DNA of 64,000 bases from Saccharomycodes ludwigii. Taxonomy: Eukaryota; Ascomycota; Saccharomycetes; Saccharomycodales; Saccharomycodaceae. Where the stretch lies: NCBI RefSeq assembly GCF_020623625.1, contig NC_060203.1:124001-188000 (forward strand), given 5' to 3'. Below are positions 17,149 to 26,644 of this stretch, one piece after another. The position numbers were made by a program, and so were the translations under genes. The notes beneath the pieces are model-generated. The model saw only the letters and a list, made by a program, of their open reading frames with translations, made no database searches and was not told where the DNA came from. Position 1 is the stretch's first letter. Each line of letters opens with the position of its first letter.

Positions 17149-17814
17149 TTAATCTATATGCCTGGTATGTTCATCGATATGATACAACATAAATTCATTT
17201 GGGTGATTATTATCAGACTCAACTATATCGTCGTTTTCAATATAAATGTTATTATCACTGTATAAAGATTGATATTCTTTTAAAAAAGCTGTTCGTCTTA
17301 AAACACATAAAAAAGACGAAGTGAAAACTATAAGTATTGTGGAAACCAAATTTAACCAACCCAATAAACATAAATTAGGTATAAATAACATTAGATTAAC
17401 CAAAAATCCCAATAAACATAAGATAAAACAAATCCAAGATAACAATAACAGGCCCATGATATAGTTTTTAGAATATAAAAAACGTTCGTTATAAAGCAAA
17501 ATCCCAAGACAGATTACCAATATCGAATTGAAAACAAATCCAATCGGATGCACTACTAATATGGTAGTTATTGAATGTTTGGCCAATGAGGGTAACGTGA
17601 AAGCGTAATCATTGGAATCAGATGTTATTGTTTGATATCCAATTTTAATGTTAGTACAAAAATTAGTTGTTTTATTACAATATCCAAACACTCCGAAGGA
17701 ATAATTATCATTTTGAGCTAATTTCAAAGTGTGTGTAACTGGTACAGTTAAAATGGATAATAATTGTATAATTGAGGAAATAGTCATTGCCAGCATTAAA
17801 AGTTTGAGTAACAT
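17149..17814 (-). CDS. RIM9: Rim9/PalI-family plasma membrane pH-signalling protein
   Basis: Rim9 is a four-pass membrane protein of the SUR7/PalI family. It works with Rim21 and Dfg16 to sense alkaline pH and activate processing of the transcription factor Rim101. The 221-residue product has a first membrane segment at about 1-22, an extracellular loop with a Cys pair (FGYCNKTTNFCTN), and three further segments at about 88-108, 115-137 and 142-165, ending in an acidic cytosolic tail. This matches the family layout. It is followed downstream by AEP1 and KAR5 as in S. cerevisiae, and divergent from DHR2, a neighbour from the other ancestral track. Confidence 0.88.
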   Translation of the reverse strand: MLLKLLMLAMTISSIIQLLSILTVPVTHTLKLAQNDNYSFGVFGYCNKTTNFCTNIKIGYQTITSDSNDYAFTLPSLAKHSITTILVVHPIGFVFNSILVICLGILLYNERFLYSKNYIMGLLLLSWICFILCLLGFLVNLMLFIPNLCLLGWLNLVSTILIVFTSSFLCVLRRTAFLKEYQSLYSDNNIYIENDDIVESDNNHPNEFMLYHIDEHTRHID

Positions 17815-18278
17815 CCTGTGTTTGAGATATTTTCAAGGTTAAACTTGCAATTTTTTTTTTTTTTCCTTTTTAATCGAATGTTATTTTTATAAATAATTTA
17901 AGGGGAATGGGGGAGAAAAAAGTTATTTATTTATTTATTTTTTTTGTTCTTGAACTTTATAAAACATCATATTAATGAACTCTTGATCACAGAACAAATT
18001 TTTGCTATGATGTTATCATAAAATAAGTTGGATTTGCTTTTCTTTTTTTTTTTTTTTTTTGAATCAGGTTTATAATTTAGTAGATGGTATGAAAACAAAA
18101 AAAGAAAGAACGGTCTTATATTTATTTGTAATTACGTGACAAAGAATGCGCGTTTCTTTTTTTTTTTTTTTTGTTTTTTTTTAATTATATTTTTTTGTCA
18201 GCTTTAATTCAAATTTTCAAAAGTTTTTAAAAATTAAAAAAATTAATGAATCTCATAAAAATAACATCTGAAAAATTC

Positions 18279-18317
<39 letters not shown>

Positions 18318-18367
18318 AATATATAAATACATACAGGTATTAACAATAAGCAGATAGTAGCCATAGC
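17815..18367. promoter_or_regulatory. Divergent promoter region RIM9 / DHR2
   Basis: This 553-bp stretch has long T runs (17852-17865, 18041-18060, 18158-18180) and a 35-base A run at 18281-18315. TGAAAAATT at 18269-18277, about 100 bp upstream of DHR2, resembles the RRPE ribosome-biogenesis element, which suits the DHR2 role, but such a match is cheap in AT-rich DNA. Confidence 0.45.
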
Positions 18368-20566
18368 ATGAAAAGTAAATCCATAATTGATCACTCAAAA
18401 AAAAAGAAAAAGAAATTTAATCCTTTAGCACCAATACAATCCAAGAAATTGGAACCTAAAGTAATTAATTTTCATGGTAACGGGATTAATACAGAATATG
18501 ACGACGATGATTATGAAAATTACACTTATAATTTATCCAAAAAACAATTAAAAGAAGAAGCAAAAAAATTATTAATTCAAAGAAAGAGTTTACCCGTTTA
18601 CCAAAATAAAGACGAGATTTTGAAATATATCAGTGAAAATACTGTAGTTGTGTTAATTGGTGAAACTGGTTCAGGGAAATCTACACAAATTCCACAATTT
18701 TTAATGGATTTACCTTTTTCTGAAAATAATAACCGCAATGCCGTCAGCAAGCCTAAAATAGCAGTTACACAACCTAGAAGAGTCGCTGCCATAAATTTAG
18801 CCACTCGTGTTAGCAAAGAATATGGTTGCCGAGTGGGGGAAGAAGTTGGTTACAGTGTTCGATTTGACAATAAATCATCTAATAACAAAACTAGATTAAA
18901 ATATCTAACGGATGGTATGTTATTGAGAGAACTTATGCTGGATTCCAAATTGTCACATTACAATTATATAATTATCGATGAAGCGCACGAAAGGACCATT
19001 TTAACGGATTTGCTGTTAGGATTCTTGAAACAATTAATCACTTGCGAAAGAAAAAATAATTTAAAAATTATTGTGATGAGTGCCACCTTACAAGCTGAAA
19101 AGTTTAGTGATTTTTTTAATAAAGCACCCATATTATTTGTTCAGGGTAGAACTTATCCCGTAGAAAAATATTATATTGCTAATAGCAATAATAACAGCAG
19201 GGATAATCATAGTGACGTTGTAGAAAGTATGATTCGAAGTATTGTACAAATAAATAATGGTGAGCCATTGGGGGGTGATATTTTGTGTTTTTTGCCTGGC
19301 CAAGAAGAAATTGATAAAGCTTGTAATTTGTTGAATAAAATTTCTCCATTGATACATAAATATAGCAAAACACCACAAATTGTGGCATTGCCTTTGTATG
19401 CAGCATTACCACCCAACAAACAAACGCAAGTTTTTCTTCCATTGAGTGAAAAAAAACAATTCAAACGGAAAGTTATATTAGCAACAAATATTGCGGAAAC
19501 ATCTGTTACGATACCAGGAATCAAGTACGTTATAGACTCCGGATTAAGAAAAGTTAAAGTTTGGAGACACCAATTGGGATTATCTACCTTGTTAACAGTA
19601 CCAATTTCAAAAGCAAGTTGTTCTCAAAGGGCAGGTCGTGCAGGTAGAGAAAGTGCTGGTAAATGTTTCAGATTATTTAATGAGCAGGATTATGGTAAGT
19701 TGCCAATACAAAACGAACCTGAAATTATTAGGTGCGATATTACTAATCCCATACTAATGCTAAAAAAAATAGGTGTTAAAGATGTTGTTAATTGGACATG
19801 GTTAGAAAACCCTGGTAAATCGTCTATTATATATGGCTTACAAGAATTGTATGAGTTGGGCGGGTTAAATGAAAATGGAGAAATAACGAAAAAAGGTAGT
19901 GAAATGGCGTTGTTACCTTTGTCCCCACATTTAAGCAATGTTATATTAGAAGCTTGTGTGTCCCATTGCTTGGATAGTGTATTAGACATTGTTGCCTGTT
20001 TAAGTGTGGAAAATTTAATGCTAAACCCTGCAGTTGAACGAAGAGATGAAATTAACGAAAAAAGATTGTCTTTATGTCATAGAGGTTCTCAATATGGTGA
20101 TTTAATAATGATGAAAGAGTTATACGATATGTACAATTCTTTAAAAACGTCCGCAGAAAAAGACCAGTGGTGTCAAGAATTGTGCATCAGTTCAAGAGGG
20201 TTTAAAAATGTTTTAAAAATTAGAGAGCAGTTAAAGGGCTATATGCGTAAAATAGGTTATAAGTTAGATGGAGAAGAGGAAAAGCAACAACAAAATTTAT
20301 CAGATACAAAGAGAATATTGAAATGTTTCTTACATGGATATATTAAAAACACAGCTATTGGAATGCCTGACAGATCATACAGAACAACAGCTACTGGTGA
20401 AACAATCTCCATTCATCCATCATCTTTATTGTTTTTAAATAAAAACTGTCCGGCTATATTATATACTGAGTATGTTTTTACTACAAAAGGATACGCTAGA
20501 AACGTGAGTAGGATAGAATTATCCTGGCTACAAGATGTAGCACTTGTAGCTAGAAAGTCTAAATAA
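18368..20566 (+). CDS. DHR2: DEAH-box RNA helicase Dhr2
   Basis: Dhr2 is a nucleolar DEAH-box ATPase needed for 18S rRNA maturation. The 732-residue product (S. cerevisiae 735) has a Lys-rich N-terminus, motif I GETGSGKST (about 98-106), TQPRRVAA (Ia), DEAH (about 204-207), MSATLQ (III), ATNIAETSVTI (V) and QRAGRAGR (VI). The helicase-associated winged-helix/ratchet and OB-fold domains follow. All catalytic motifs are intact. It continues the SMY1-VMA5 track (YKL078W) after the interleaved KAR5-AEP1-RIM9 block. Confidence 0.95.
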   Translation: MKSKSIIDHSKKKKKKFNPLAPIQSKKLEPKVINFHGNGINTEYDDDDYENYTYNLSKKQLKEEAKKLLIQRKSLPVYQNKDEILKYISENTVVVLIGETGSGKSTQIPQFLMDLPFSENNNRNAVSKPKIAVTQPRRVAAINLATRVSKEYGCRVGEEVGYSVRFDNKSSNNKTRLKYLTDGMLLRELMLDSKLSHYNYIIIDEAHERTILTDLLLGFLKQLITCERKNNLKIIVMSATLQAEKFSDFFNKAPILFVQGRTYPVEKYYIANSNNNSRDNHSDVVESMIRSIVQINNGEPLGGDILCFLPGQEEIDKACNLLNKISPLIHKYSKTPQIVALPLYAALPPNKQTQVFLPLSEKKQFKRKVILATNIAETSVTIPGIKYVIDSGLRKVKVWRHQLGLSTLLTVPISKASCSQRAGRAGRESAGKCFRLFNEQDYGKLPIQNEPEIIRCDITNPILMLKKIGVKDVVNWTWLENPGKSSIIYGLQELYELGGLNENGEITKKGSEMALLPLSPHLSNVILEACVSHCLDSVLDIVACLSVENLMLNPAVERRDEINEKRLSLCHRGSQYGDLIMMKELYDMYNSLKTSAEKDQWCQELCISSRGFKNVLKIREQLKGYMRKIGYKLDGEEEKQQQNLSDTKRILKCFLHGYIKNTAIGMPDRSYRTTATGETISIHPSSLLFLNKNCPAILYTEYVFTTKGYARNVSRIELSWLQDVALVARKSK

Positions 20567-21849
20567 CATTTTTACTTGTGCGATATGCACAAGCATATCG
20601 TATTTTATTTGATATGCAGCTACTTCCAGTTATTAGTCTTAAATTATGTCATCGGTCTAAGTATTGATAATACAATATCATTTTATACGAGTTAATAAAT
20701 ATAATTAATAAAGAACATTTTGTAATGGTAGTAATATTTGTAACGCAAATGTAATTAAGGGGGGGGGGGGAAGGGAGTAGAAATTGCTGTAAGGCATCAG
20801 TTTTTTATGTACAGTCAACGTGCGGTTGTAACAATTTATATATATATTTTTTTTATTTTTTTTTTTTCCATATAGATTACATAAGAAGCCAAGATTTTAT
20901 ATGTATTATTTTGTACCGAATTTTGGGACAACGTATAAATAAATGAATTATCATATAGGTAAAAAATAAATTTGTTAATTTAATAATAATTACCCCGATT
21001 TCGTCATAATAATTTTCATTTGCTTCGCCGCTTCTCCGCTTCTCCGCTTCTCAAGGACAAATTTATTACCTCGTTTTGTAGTGTATGTCCCTGCCCCCCT
21101 CCCCGCGTCTATGTTTTTTTTCCTTTTTTTTTTTTTTTTTTCTTTTTTCTTTTTTTAAAAAAAAAAAAAATGTATCGCCGGGCTACATGTAATAAATGGA
21201 TAAATCAGTGGTATATTTCTCAATTTACAAGTGGTACAAAAAAACGGACAAAATAAAAATAGTCCCCTCTTACTTTTTTCCTTCAAATGTAAAACATAAA
21301 ACAATAGACGATAATGACCCATTTCTAACATTTTTCCGGAGAAATTATTGCTATTTGTTGTATTATTACACACAGGTTCCCAATAATGCCATCAGTAATA
21401 ATAAAATTGCTGTTTTCTAAGCTTAACCAAAAATATGTACATATTCTGCATTATTATTGGTAGACTATGTATTAATCATTTACAAATCATAGAAAAACTA
21501 AAAAAAAAAAAACAAAGCTCCAAAAACATCATATCTAATGATAATATTAAAAAAAAAATTACCTAATGACCTAATGCATTACGTTTATTCTTATTGTTGT
21601 TAATATACTATTTCTTTTTATTGAATATACTATCAAAATCTTTAATAAAATAAGTTGATTTTTCCTTTTTTTTTTCTTTTTTTTTTTCTTTTTGGATAAA
21701 GTATATAAACACAACAAGATTCTAATGTCAATAAAAGTTTTATATTTTTATTAATTTATTTTCTTTATATTAATGTATAAATATATAAAGATATATACCA
21801 AAAAAAAAAAAAAAAACAGCAAGAAAAAATAAATATCATACGCACAAAT
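20567..21849. promoter_or_regulatory. Long intergenic region upstream of STL1 with stress-type motifs
   Basis: This 1.28-kb stretch holds the DHR2 3' end and the STL1 promoter. A run of twelve G occurs at 20759-20770, rare in such AT-rich DNA. Hot1-like GGACAAA occurs at 21055-21061 and 21246-21252, and GGGACAA at 20925-20931. Stress-element cores CCCCT lie at 21096-21100 and 21264-21268. CCCCGC at 21101-21106 fits a Mig1 core. An 8-bp GCTTCTCC repeat lies at about 21030-21051. In S. cerevisiae STL1 is induced by the HOG pathway through Hot1 and repressed by glucose, so this cluster is suggestive but unproven. Open frames here are low complexity. Confidence 0.45.
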
Positions 21850-23631
21850 ATGAATAAAATGTTAGGTATATTTTCAAGAACAAATACTCTGGGTTTTAAA
21901 GGAAGGAAATTACGTTTTGCTGTTACAATTACAGCATGTCTGGCTTTTTCGCTTTTCGGATACGACCAAGGTTTAATGGGGTCTCTTATTACTGGTACTC
22001 AATTTAATGATGAATTTCCAGCCACTAGAAAAAACGGAGATGATGACCAACATGCAACTGTAATTCAAGGTGCTGTTACCAGTTGTTTTGAGTTAGGTTG
22101 TTTTGCTGGTTCTTTGTGGGTCATGTTTTTCGGAGAACGTGTGGGTAGAAAACCATTAATTACTTTTGGTACATTTGTTGTCATTATTGGTGTTTTGATA
22201 TCAGTAACTTCTTATAGAGAACATTGGGGATTGGGTCAGTTTGTTATCGGTAGGGTGACTACTGGTTTTGGAGTTGGGTTTTGCACAAGTCAAGTTCCTA
22301 TTTGGCAAAGTGAAATGTCAAAGCCAGAAAATAGAGGCTTGTTAGTTAATTTAGAAGGCAGTACCATTGCTGTAGGAACCATGATTGCTTATTGGGTAAC
22401 TTTTGGCCTATCCTATGTTGACAGTTCAGCACAATGGCGTTTCCCTGTTTCTTTACAAATTTTATTTGCTTTGTTTGTCTTGTTTGGTATTTTAAATTTA
22501 CCGGAATCGCCTCGTTGGTTAATGGCACACAATCGTGAAAATGCCGCTTTGGAGATATTAGGTAAATTGGATGATTTACCAATCGACGATGATCAGATTA
22601 TTGCTGAAGCCTCTGTTATCCAAGATGCGGTTAATAGATTCAAACATCAAAAGACAAGTGTTAAAGATTTATTTTCAAAAGGTAAGTCGCAAAATCTGCA
22701 TAGAGCCCTAGTTGCATCATCTACACAATTTTTCCAACAATTTACTGGTTGTAATGCTGCCATCTATTATGCTACAGTTTTGTTTAATGAGTCAATTGGG
22801 TTAGAAAAAAGATTAAGTATGATCTTGGGTGGTGTTTTTGCCACGATTTATGCGCTATCTACAATTCCATCATTTTTTTTAATTGAAAGTTTAGGGAGAA
22901 GAAAACTATTTTTAATTGGGGCTTCAGGCCAAGCTATTTCATTTACTATTACGTTTGCCTGTTTAATCGACAATAATACAAACAACTCAAAGGGTGCTGC
23001 TGTTGGACTATTTCTATTCATTGTCTTTTTTGGTATGAGTATGCTATCTCTTCCATGGATTTATCCACCTGAAATTGCATCCATGAGAGTTAGGTCTATG
23101 ACTAATGCCATGTCTACCTGCACCAATTGGTTATGTAATTTTGCTGTGGTTATGTTTACCCCAATTTTTATTCAAAATTCTGACTCTTGGGGTTGTTACC
23201 TATTTTTCGCTATTATTAATTATCTTTACATTCCTGTTATTTTCTTTTTCTATCCAGAAACCGCCGGCAGATCGTTGGAAGAAATCGATATTATTTATGC
23301 CAAAGCTTTTACCGATGGTACTCAACCATGGAGGGTTGCTGCTACATTACCAAAATTGTCATTAACTGAAGTGGAAGATTACGGTAACAGTCTAGGTTTG
23401 TATGATGATGATAATGATAAGGAGGAGGAAGAGGAAAAAGAAGAAGATGGTGTTTCCAATAATGAACCTACTGGCGTTAACGGTTACAACTTATTTGTAC
23501 CGAACGAAGAAGCTGACGAATCAAGTTATAGCTCTACTTCTCGTGTAGATTCTATTAATCAGGGAAAACAAGATGAGAAAATAAGTAACTCCAACAATGC
23601 CACCTTTGATGTCGATGCTAGCAAAAAATAA
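21850..23631 (+). CDS. STL1: Glycerol/H+ symporter Stl1
   Basis: Stl1 is a plasma-membrane glycerol-proton symporter of the sugar-porter MFS family, used for glycerol uptake under osmotic stress and on poor carbon sources. The 593-residue product has about 12 membrane segments. Signature stretches shared with Stl1 are FSLFGYDQGLM, HATVIQGAVTSC, SEMSKPENRGLLVNLEGSTIA, FPVSLQILFALF, FQQFTGCNAAIYYATVLFN, SLGRRKLF and PETAGRSLEEIDII. The C-terminal tail (from about 510) is acidic and Asn/Ser-rich, as in Stl1. A close MFS relative is possible, but the N-terminal FNDEFPATRKNGD segment is Stl1-like. GPP1, which makes glycerol, lies 15 kb away; the two are not clustered. Confidence 0.93.
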   Translation: MNKMLGIFSRTNTLGFKGRKLRFAVTITACLAFSLFGYDQGLMGSLITGTQFNDEFPATRKNGDDDQHATVIQGAVTSCFELGCFAGSLWVMFFGERVGRKPLITFGTFVVIIGVLISVTSYREHWGLGQFVIGRVTTGFGVGFCTSQVPIWQSEMSKPENRGLLVNLEGSTIAVGTMIAYWVTFGLSYVDSSAQWRFPVSLQILFALFVLFGILNLPESPRWLMAHNRENAALEILGKLDDLPIDDDQIIAEASVIQDAVNRFKHQKTSVKDLFSKGKSQNLHRALVASSTQFFQQFTGCNAAIYYATVLFNESIGLEKRLSMILGGVFATIYALSTIPSFFLIESLGRRKLFLIGASGQAISFTITFACLIDNNTNNSKGAAVGLFLFIVFFGMSMLSLPWIYPPEIASMRVRSMTNAMSTCTNWLCNFAVVMFTPIFIQNSDSWGCYLFFAIINYLYIPVIFFFYPETAGRSLEEIDIIYAKAFTDGTQPWRVAATLPKLSLTEVEDYGNSLGLYDDDNDKEEEEEKEEDGVSNNEPTGVNGYNLFVPNEEADESSYSSTSRVDSINQGKQDEKISNSNNATFDVDASKK

Positions 23632-23863
23632 ATTCATTTATAAATAAAGATTCACGTTCAACAAGCTCAGTCATATTAATAATAATATTTCAGTTCATAA
23701 TTTATATATACATATATTTCACTTTTTACAACTTTTTTAATAATAATTTAACTGTATTCGTTTTATACTAACGATTAATTTTGTTTAGTTTGTAGCATTG
23801 ATGAGAACTTGAATCTCTAACAATTTTTTTAAAATGATAATATAAAACAAACGTATGATTATG

Positions 23864-23911
23864 TTTTTCGGTAAATTGAGAGTTTGCATAGTTTTTTTTT
23901 ATGCGGAAATT
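23864..23911 (+). repeat. Left terminal inverted repeat of the Harbinger element
   Basis: Reading inward: TTTTTCGGTA, then AATTGAGAGTTTGCAT, a T-rich insertion, then ATGCGGAAATT. It pairs with the right end over about 34 of 36 positions if the T-rich insertion is skipped. Confidence 0.75.
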
Positions 23912-24209
23912 GTTAAGAAAAGTGTGTAAAGGTTTCGCTTTCAAAATAAAACGCAATGCAACGACTGGACGCGGAAAGTCGGTTCATAAATTGAAAAGAA
24001 GACGCGGAAACTGTGAATTTTCTTAAAAAATAAGACGCGTTTTCAATTGTATAGGATTACAGTAATGTATGCATAACAAAACAAAAAAACTCATATTTTG
24101 AATTAGAACTGTTCTAAAACCTTAAGTATAACATTTCTTGAAGCAAAACAAATGACTTTATAGTTCACAATGTTTTTAAATAAACTTCACCTCCATTGAA
24201 TAAATAATA
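23912..24209. promoter_or_regulatory. Left subterminal region with GACGCG motifs
   Basis: GGACGCGGAAAG (about 23968), AGACGCGGAAAC (about 24000) and AGACGCGTTTTC (about 24033) are spaced about 32 bp apart upstream of the transposase gene. Similar GGACGCR motifs occur near the right end. They are candidate binding sites for the Myb-like protein or transposase, and the region should also hold the transposase promoter. Confidence 0.55.
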
Positions 24210-25298
24210 ATGAAGACCAAGAAGATCGAGAGAAACAGAAATGAGATAAATACTTTTATTGAAAAAGTTTTAGCCAAACGTATCATTAAACGTGCTGCAA
24301 ATATAGGAAAAAATGAATTTTTAGATAGGTTTAGTGAGAGAGAATTCTATAATTTATTCAGATTTACTAAGAGACAAATTATAAAATTAACCAAATTATT
24401 GAATATTCCAGAAAATATCACCCAACCTAATTATAAATATAAAGTTTCCCCAATAGAAGCACTGTCTATTTTCCTGTGTAGATTTTCGGTGCCAAAAAGG
24501 TTATTTGATATAAAAAAATCTGGGATCGGGTTGTCTGAAAGTAGAATTTGCAGAATTGCTCTGTTTACTGCCCAGTATATTGTGGATAATTTTGGTAATT
24601 TATTAATAATTGGTAAGAATAGCATACCATCAACCTTTTATGATGATTTACAAACGAATTGCGAACTCGTAGGTATGCCTATTGATAATGTGGTAGCCTA
24701 TATAGATTGTTCTCATATTGTGTGCTGTAAACCAACAAAAATAAAGGATGATATTTGTTATACTGGATATAAAGATGCAAGGACTTTAAAAATTCAAGTG
24801 GTCTTATCATGCAGTGGATTAGTGTTAGATTTGCATGGACCTATAGCAGGTAGTATTAACGATGCAACGCAATTTAGCATGAGTGCGGTTGAAAAAAGAT
24901 TTAGTAAAACATTTTATTCTAGCAAGGGTGAAGAATTATTTTGTTATGGTGATGGTGCATATTCTTTTGCCAACCATATGGTAACTCCTTTTCCAAAATT
25001 TTTAGAGCTTAATAACAATGACCAACAAGACTTAGTTTTAATCAACAAGGTCATGTCTAAACATAGAGTTGCGATCGAAAATTTTTTCAACTTTTATAAA
25101 ACAACATTTGCATATTTTGATTCTAAAAAGAAGGTTAAACCAATTTTAACTTATATTGGGACGATTATTAGAGCTACAATATTTATGATGAATTTAAAGA
25201 CGATATTACAGGGCTCACAGGTTTCAAAAAAATTTAAGTGTAAAATGCCCACTTTAGAGGAATATATTAGTTGGAATAATGTAAATTCCATTGAATAG
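24210..25298 (+). CDS. PIF/Harbinger transposase (DDE_Tnp_4 type nuclease)
   Basis: This 362-residue protein has the Harbinger transposase layout: an N-terminal helical region and helix-turn-helix (TKRQIIKLTKLLN, VSPIEALSIFLCRFS), then the RNase H-like nuclease core. Catalytic acids are Asp166 (AYIDCSHI), Asp248 (CYGDGAYS) and Glu290 (RVAIENFF). The conserved linkers GYKDARTLKIQVV and GPIAGSINDA are typical of the family and of the domesticated animal protein HARBI1. There is no frameshift or internal stop. It is not one of the hAT- or Mutator-derived transposases known as domesticated genes in Kluyveromyces. It is convergent with the Myb-like gene, 95 bp between stops. Activity cannot be judged from sequence, but all core residues are present. 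Confidence 0.9.
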   Translation: MKTKKIERNRNEINTFIEKVLAKRIIKRAANIGKNEFLDRFSEREFYNLFRFTKRQIIKLTKLLNIPENITQPNYKYKVSPIEALSIFLCRFSVPKRLFDIKKSGIGLSESRICRIALFTAQYIVDNFGNLLIIGKNSIPSTFYDDLQTNCELVGMPIDNVVAYIDCSHIVCCKPTKIKDDICYTGYKDARTLKIQVVLSCSGLVLDLHGPIAGSINDATQFSMSAVEKRFSKTFYSSKGEELFCYGDGAYSFANHMVTPFPKFLELNNNDQQDLVLINKVMSKHRVAIENFFNFYKTTFAYFDSKKKVKPILTYIGTIIRATIFMMNLKTILQGSQVSKKFKCKMPTLEEYISWNNVNSIE

Positions 25299-25393
25299 CT
25301 AATATTTTAGCAACAACGACTTATAAATTAATTAAATATGGAATTTGTATTCAATTTACAAATATTTCTAAATAAAGTTTTTCTTTTTTTGAT

Positions 25394-26410
25394 CTAGTTT
25401 TTTCCTGCTTTGTCATTTGAATTTTGTAATAAATCGATAATTTGTTTCTGGAAGATATCAGAGCTGTTCTTAATTGTTTGTACATTATCTTTCAATTCTT
25501 TTATATCATTCTTTACTACTTTCAATTCTTCTATATCATTCTTTACTACTTTCAATTCTTCTATATCATTCTTTACTACTTTTAAATCTTCTATATCATT
25601 CTTTAATACTTTTAAATCTTCTATATCATTCTTTACTACTTTTAAATCTTCTATATCATTCTTTAATACTTTTAAATTCTTTTCTAATTTATGTCTACGT
25701 TTTCTTTGTTTAATTCTATCTTTCTTACTAGTTTTATTATCAGTATAAGATACCAATAACCTAAAGACTCTATCGTCCTGTGTTTTATCATTAATTTTCA
25801 ATTCATCAGGCGTTGATTCAGAAAAAGTAATACTTTCAGAACTAGCTGGACTATTGAGAATGTTAGGTTGCATTTTGACTTTCCTAAGAGCTCTTTCCAT
25901 TAATTTATTTTTATTTTTTTCCCTTTCTTCTTGTTCATTTCTTTCTCTTTCCTCTATTTTATCTAGTTCATCAAGCATATTTTCAATTTGGTGAATGATA
26001 TATGCTTCAGCTGTGGGACCGTCTTCGGTGCCTTTGCCCGTTTTAGTTTTATTTTCAGAATCTTTACGATCACATTCCTCTTTAAACTGATAAAATTTTG
26101 TTTTTAAAGTACGAACCTGTTTGTAATTCAAGCCCGTTTCCTTATTGAATTGTTTCAATAAGTTTTTCCAGGTGGTATCTCTCACCTTTTTTCTAGAACA
26201 AAAAGCAGGCTTTGCAACATCCATTAAACTTGTTAAAAAAAATAACCAATCTGAGTGTGTTGCTCTTTTTTTTCCGGGTTTCAAATCCTTAACATTGTTC
26301 TTGCTTGAATCTATTTCAATATCTGATGCATTTTCCTCTACTGAATACTCGTTTTGACTTAAATTCTGTGGTTCTTCAAGTATTTCACCACTCTGATGCA
26401 AATCACTCAT
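25394..26410 (-). CDS. Myb/SANT-like DNA-binding partner protein of the Harbinger element
   Basis: PIF/Harbinger elements normally encode a second protein with a Myb/SANT trihelix domain that brings the transposase to the nucleus and to the element ends. This 338-residue product has such a domain at about 50-115 (HSDWLFFLTSLMD, WKNLLKQFNKETGLNYKQVRTLKTKFYQF), preceded by an acidic stretch. A Glu/Arg-rich helix follows at about 150-175, then a basic patch near 228-245 (KKDRIKQRKRRHK), a likely nuclear signal. The C-terminal part has six near-identical 10-residue repeats of the type LKVVKNDIEE, probably a long helix for self-association. The DNA-binding assignment is by pattern; I cannot say which Pfam Myb family scores best. 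Confidence 0.8.
   Translation of the reverse strand: MSDLHQSGEILEEPQNLSQNEYSVEENASDIEIDSSKNNVKDLKPGKKRATHSDWLFFLTSLMDVAKPAFCSRKKVRDTTWKNLLKQFNKETGLNYKQVRTLKTKFYQFKEECDRKDSENKTKTGKGTEDGPTAEAYIIHQIENMLDELDKIEERERNEQEEREKNKNKLMERALRKVKMQPNILNSPASSESITFSESTPDELKINDKTQDDRVFRLLVSYTDNKTSKKDRIKQRKRRHKLEKNLKVLKNDIEDLKVVKNDIEDLKVLKNDIEDLKVVKNDIEELKVVKNDIEELKVVKNDIKELKDNVQTIKNSSDIFQKQIIDLLQNSNDKAGKN
25501..25680 (-). repeat. 30-bp minisatellite, six units, coding
   Basis: Six in-frame 30-bp units code for LK-V-KNDIE-type decapeptides in the C-terminal half of the Myb-like protein. Units differ by a few bases and fall in two sub-types (ending in TTCAATTCTT or TTTAAATCTT), suggesting stepwise expansion. 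Confidence 0.92.
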
Positions 26411-26540
26411 TTGTATGATGAATTATATCACCTGTTAGGTTACGTAAAAAGTTGTATGTTGATACATAACAATGTTAATATAATTAAAGGTAACGTTATT
26501 TATGTAAAGTAAGAATTACTCACAAATTCGATTTCGACTG

Positions 26541-26585
26541 AATTTCTTTGTTGGACGCGATTTAATCGCGTCCAACAGAGAAATT
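26541..26585. repeat. 45-nt near-perfect palindrome at the right side of the element
   Basis: Arms of 22 nt with one mismatch flank a single central T. The inner 13-bp arms (GTTGGACGCGATT and its complement) are perfect and hold two inverted GGACGCG motifs, continued outward by AATTTCT/AGAAATT. It lies about 130 bp upstream of the Myb-like gene start and about 100 bp from the element end. It is a likely dimeric protein-binding site or hairpin. Confidence 0.85.
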
Positions 26586-26644
26586 ATATCGTTTTTTACG
26601 AATGCGGCGATTTTGAAAATGCGTCCATTTAAAAAATCGCTTCT

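Noticed and set aside
16866-17192. Open frame on the plus strand overlapping the RIM9 3' end
   Set aside because: Tyr/Ile-rich low complexity from TA repeats, antisense to RIM9.
21020-21420. Short overlapping open frames upstream of STL1
   Set aside because: Low complexity with homopolymers; no family resemblance and no sign of an intron joining them.
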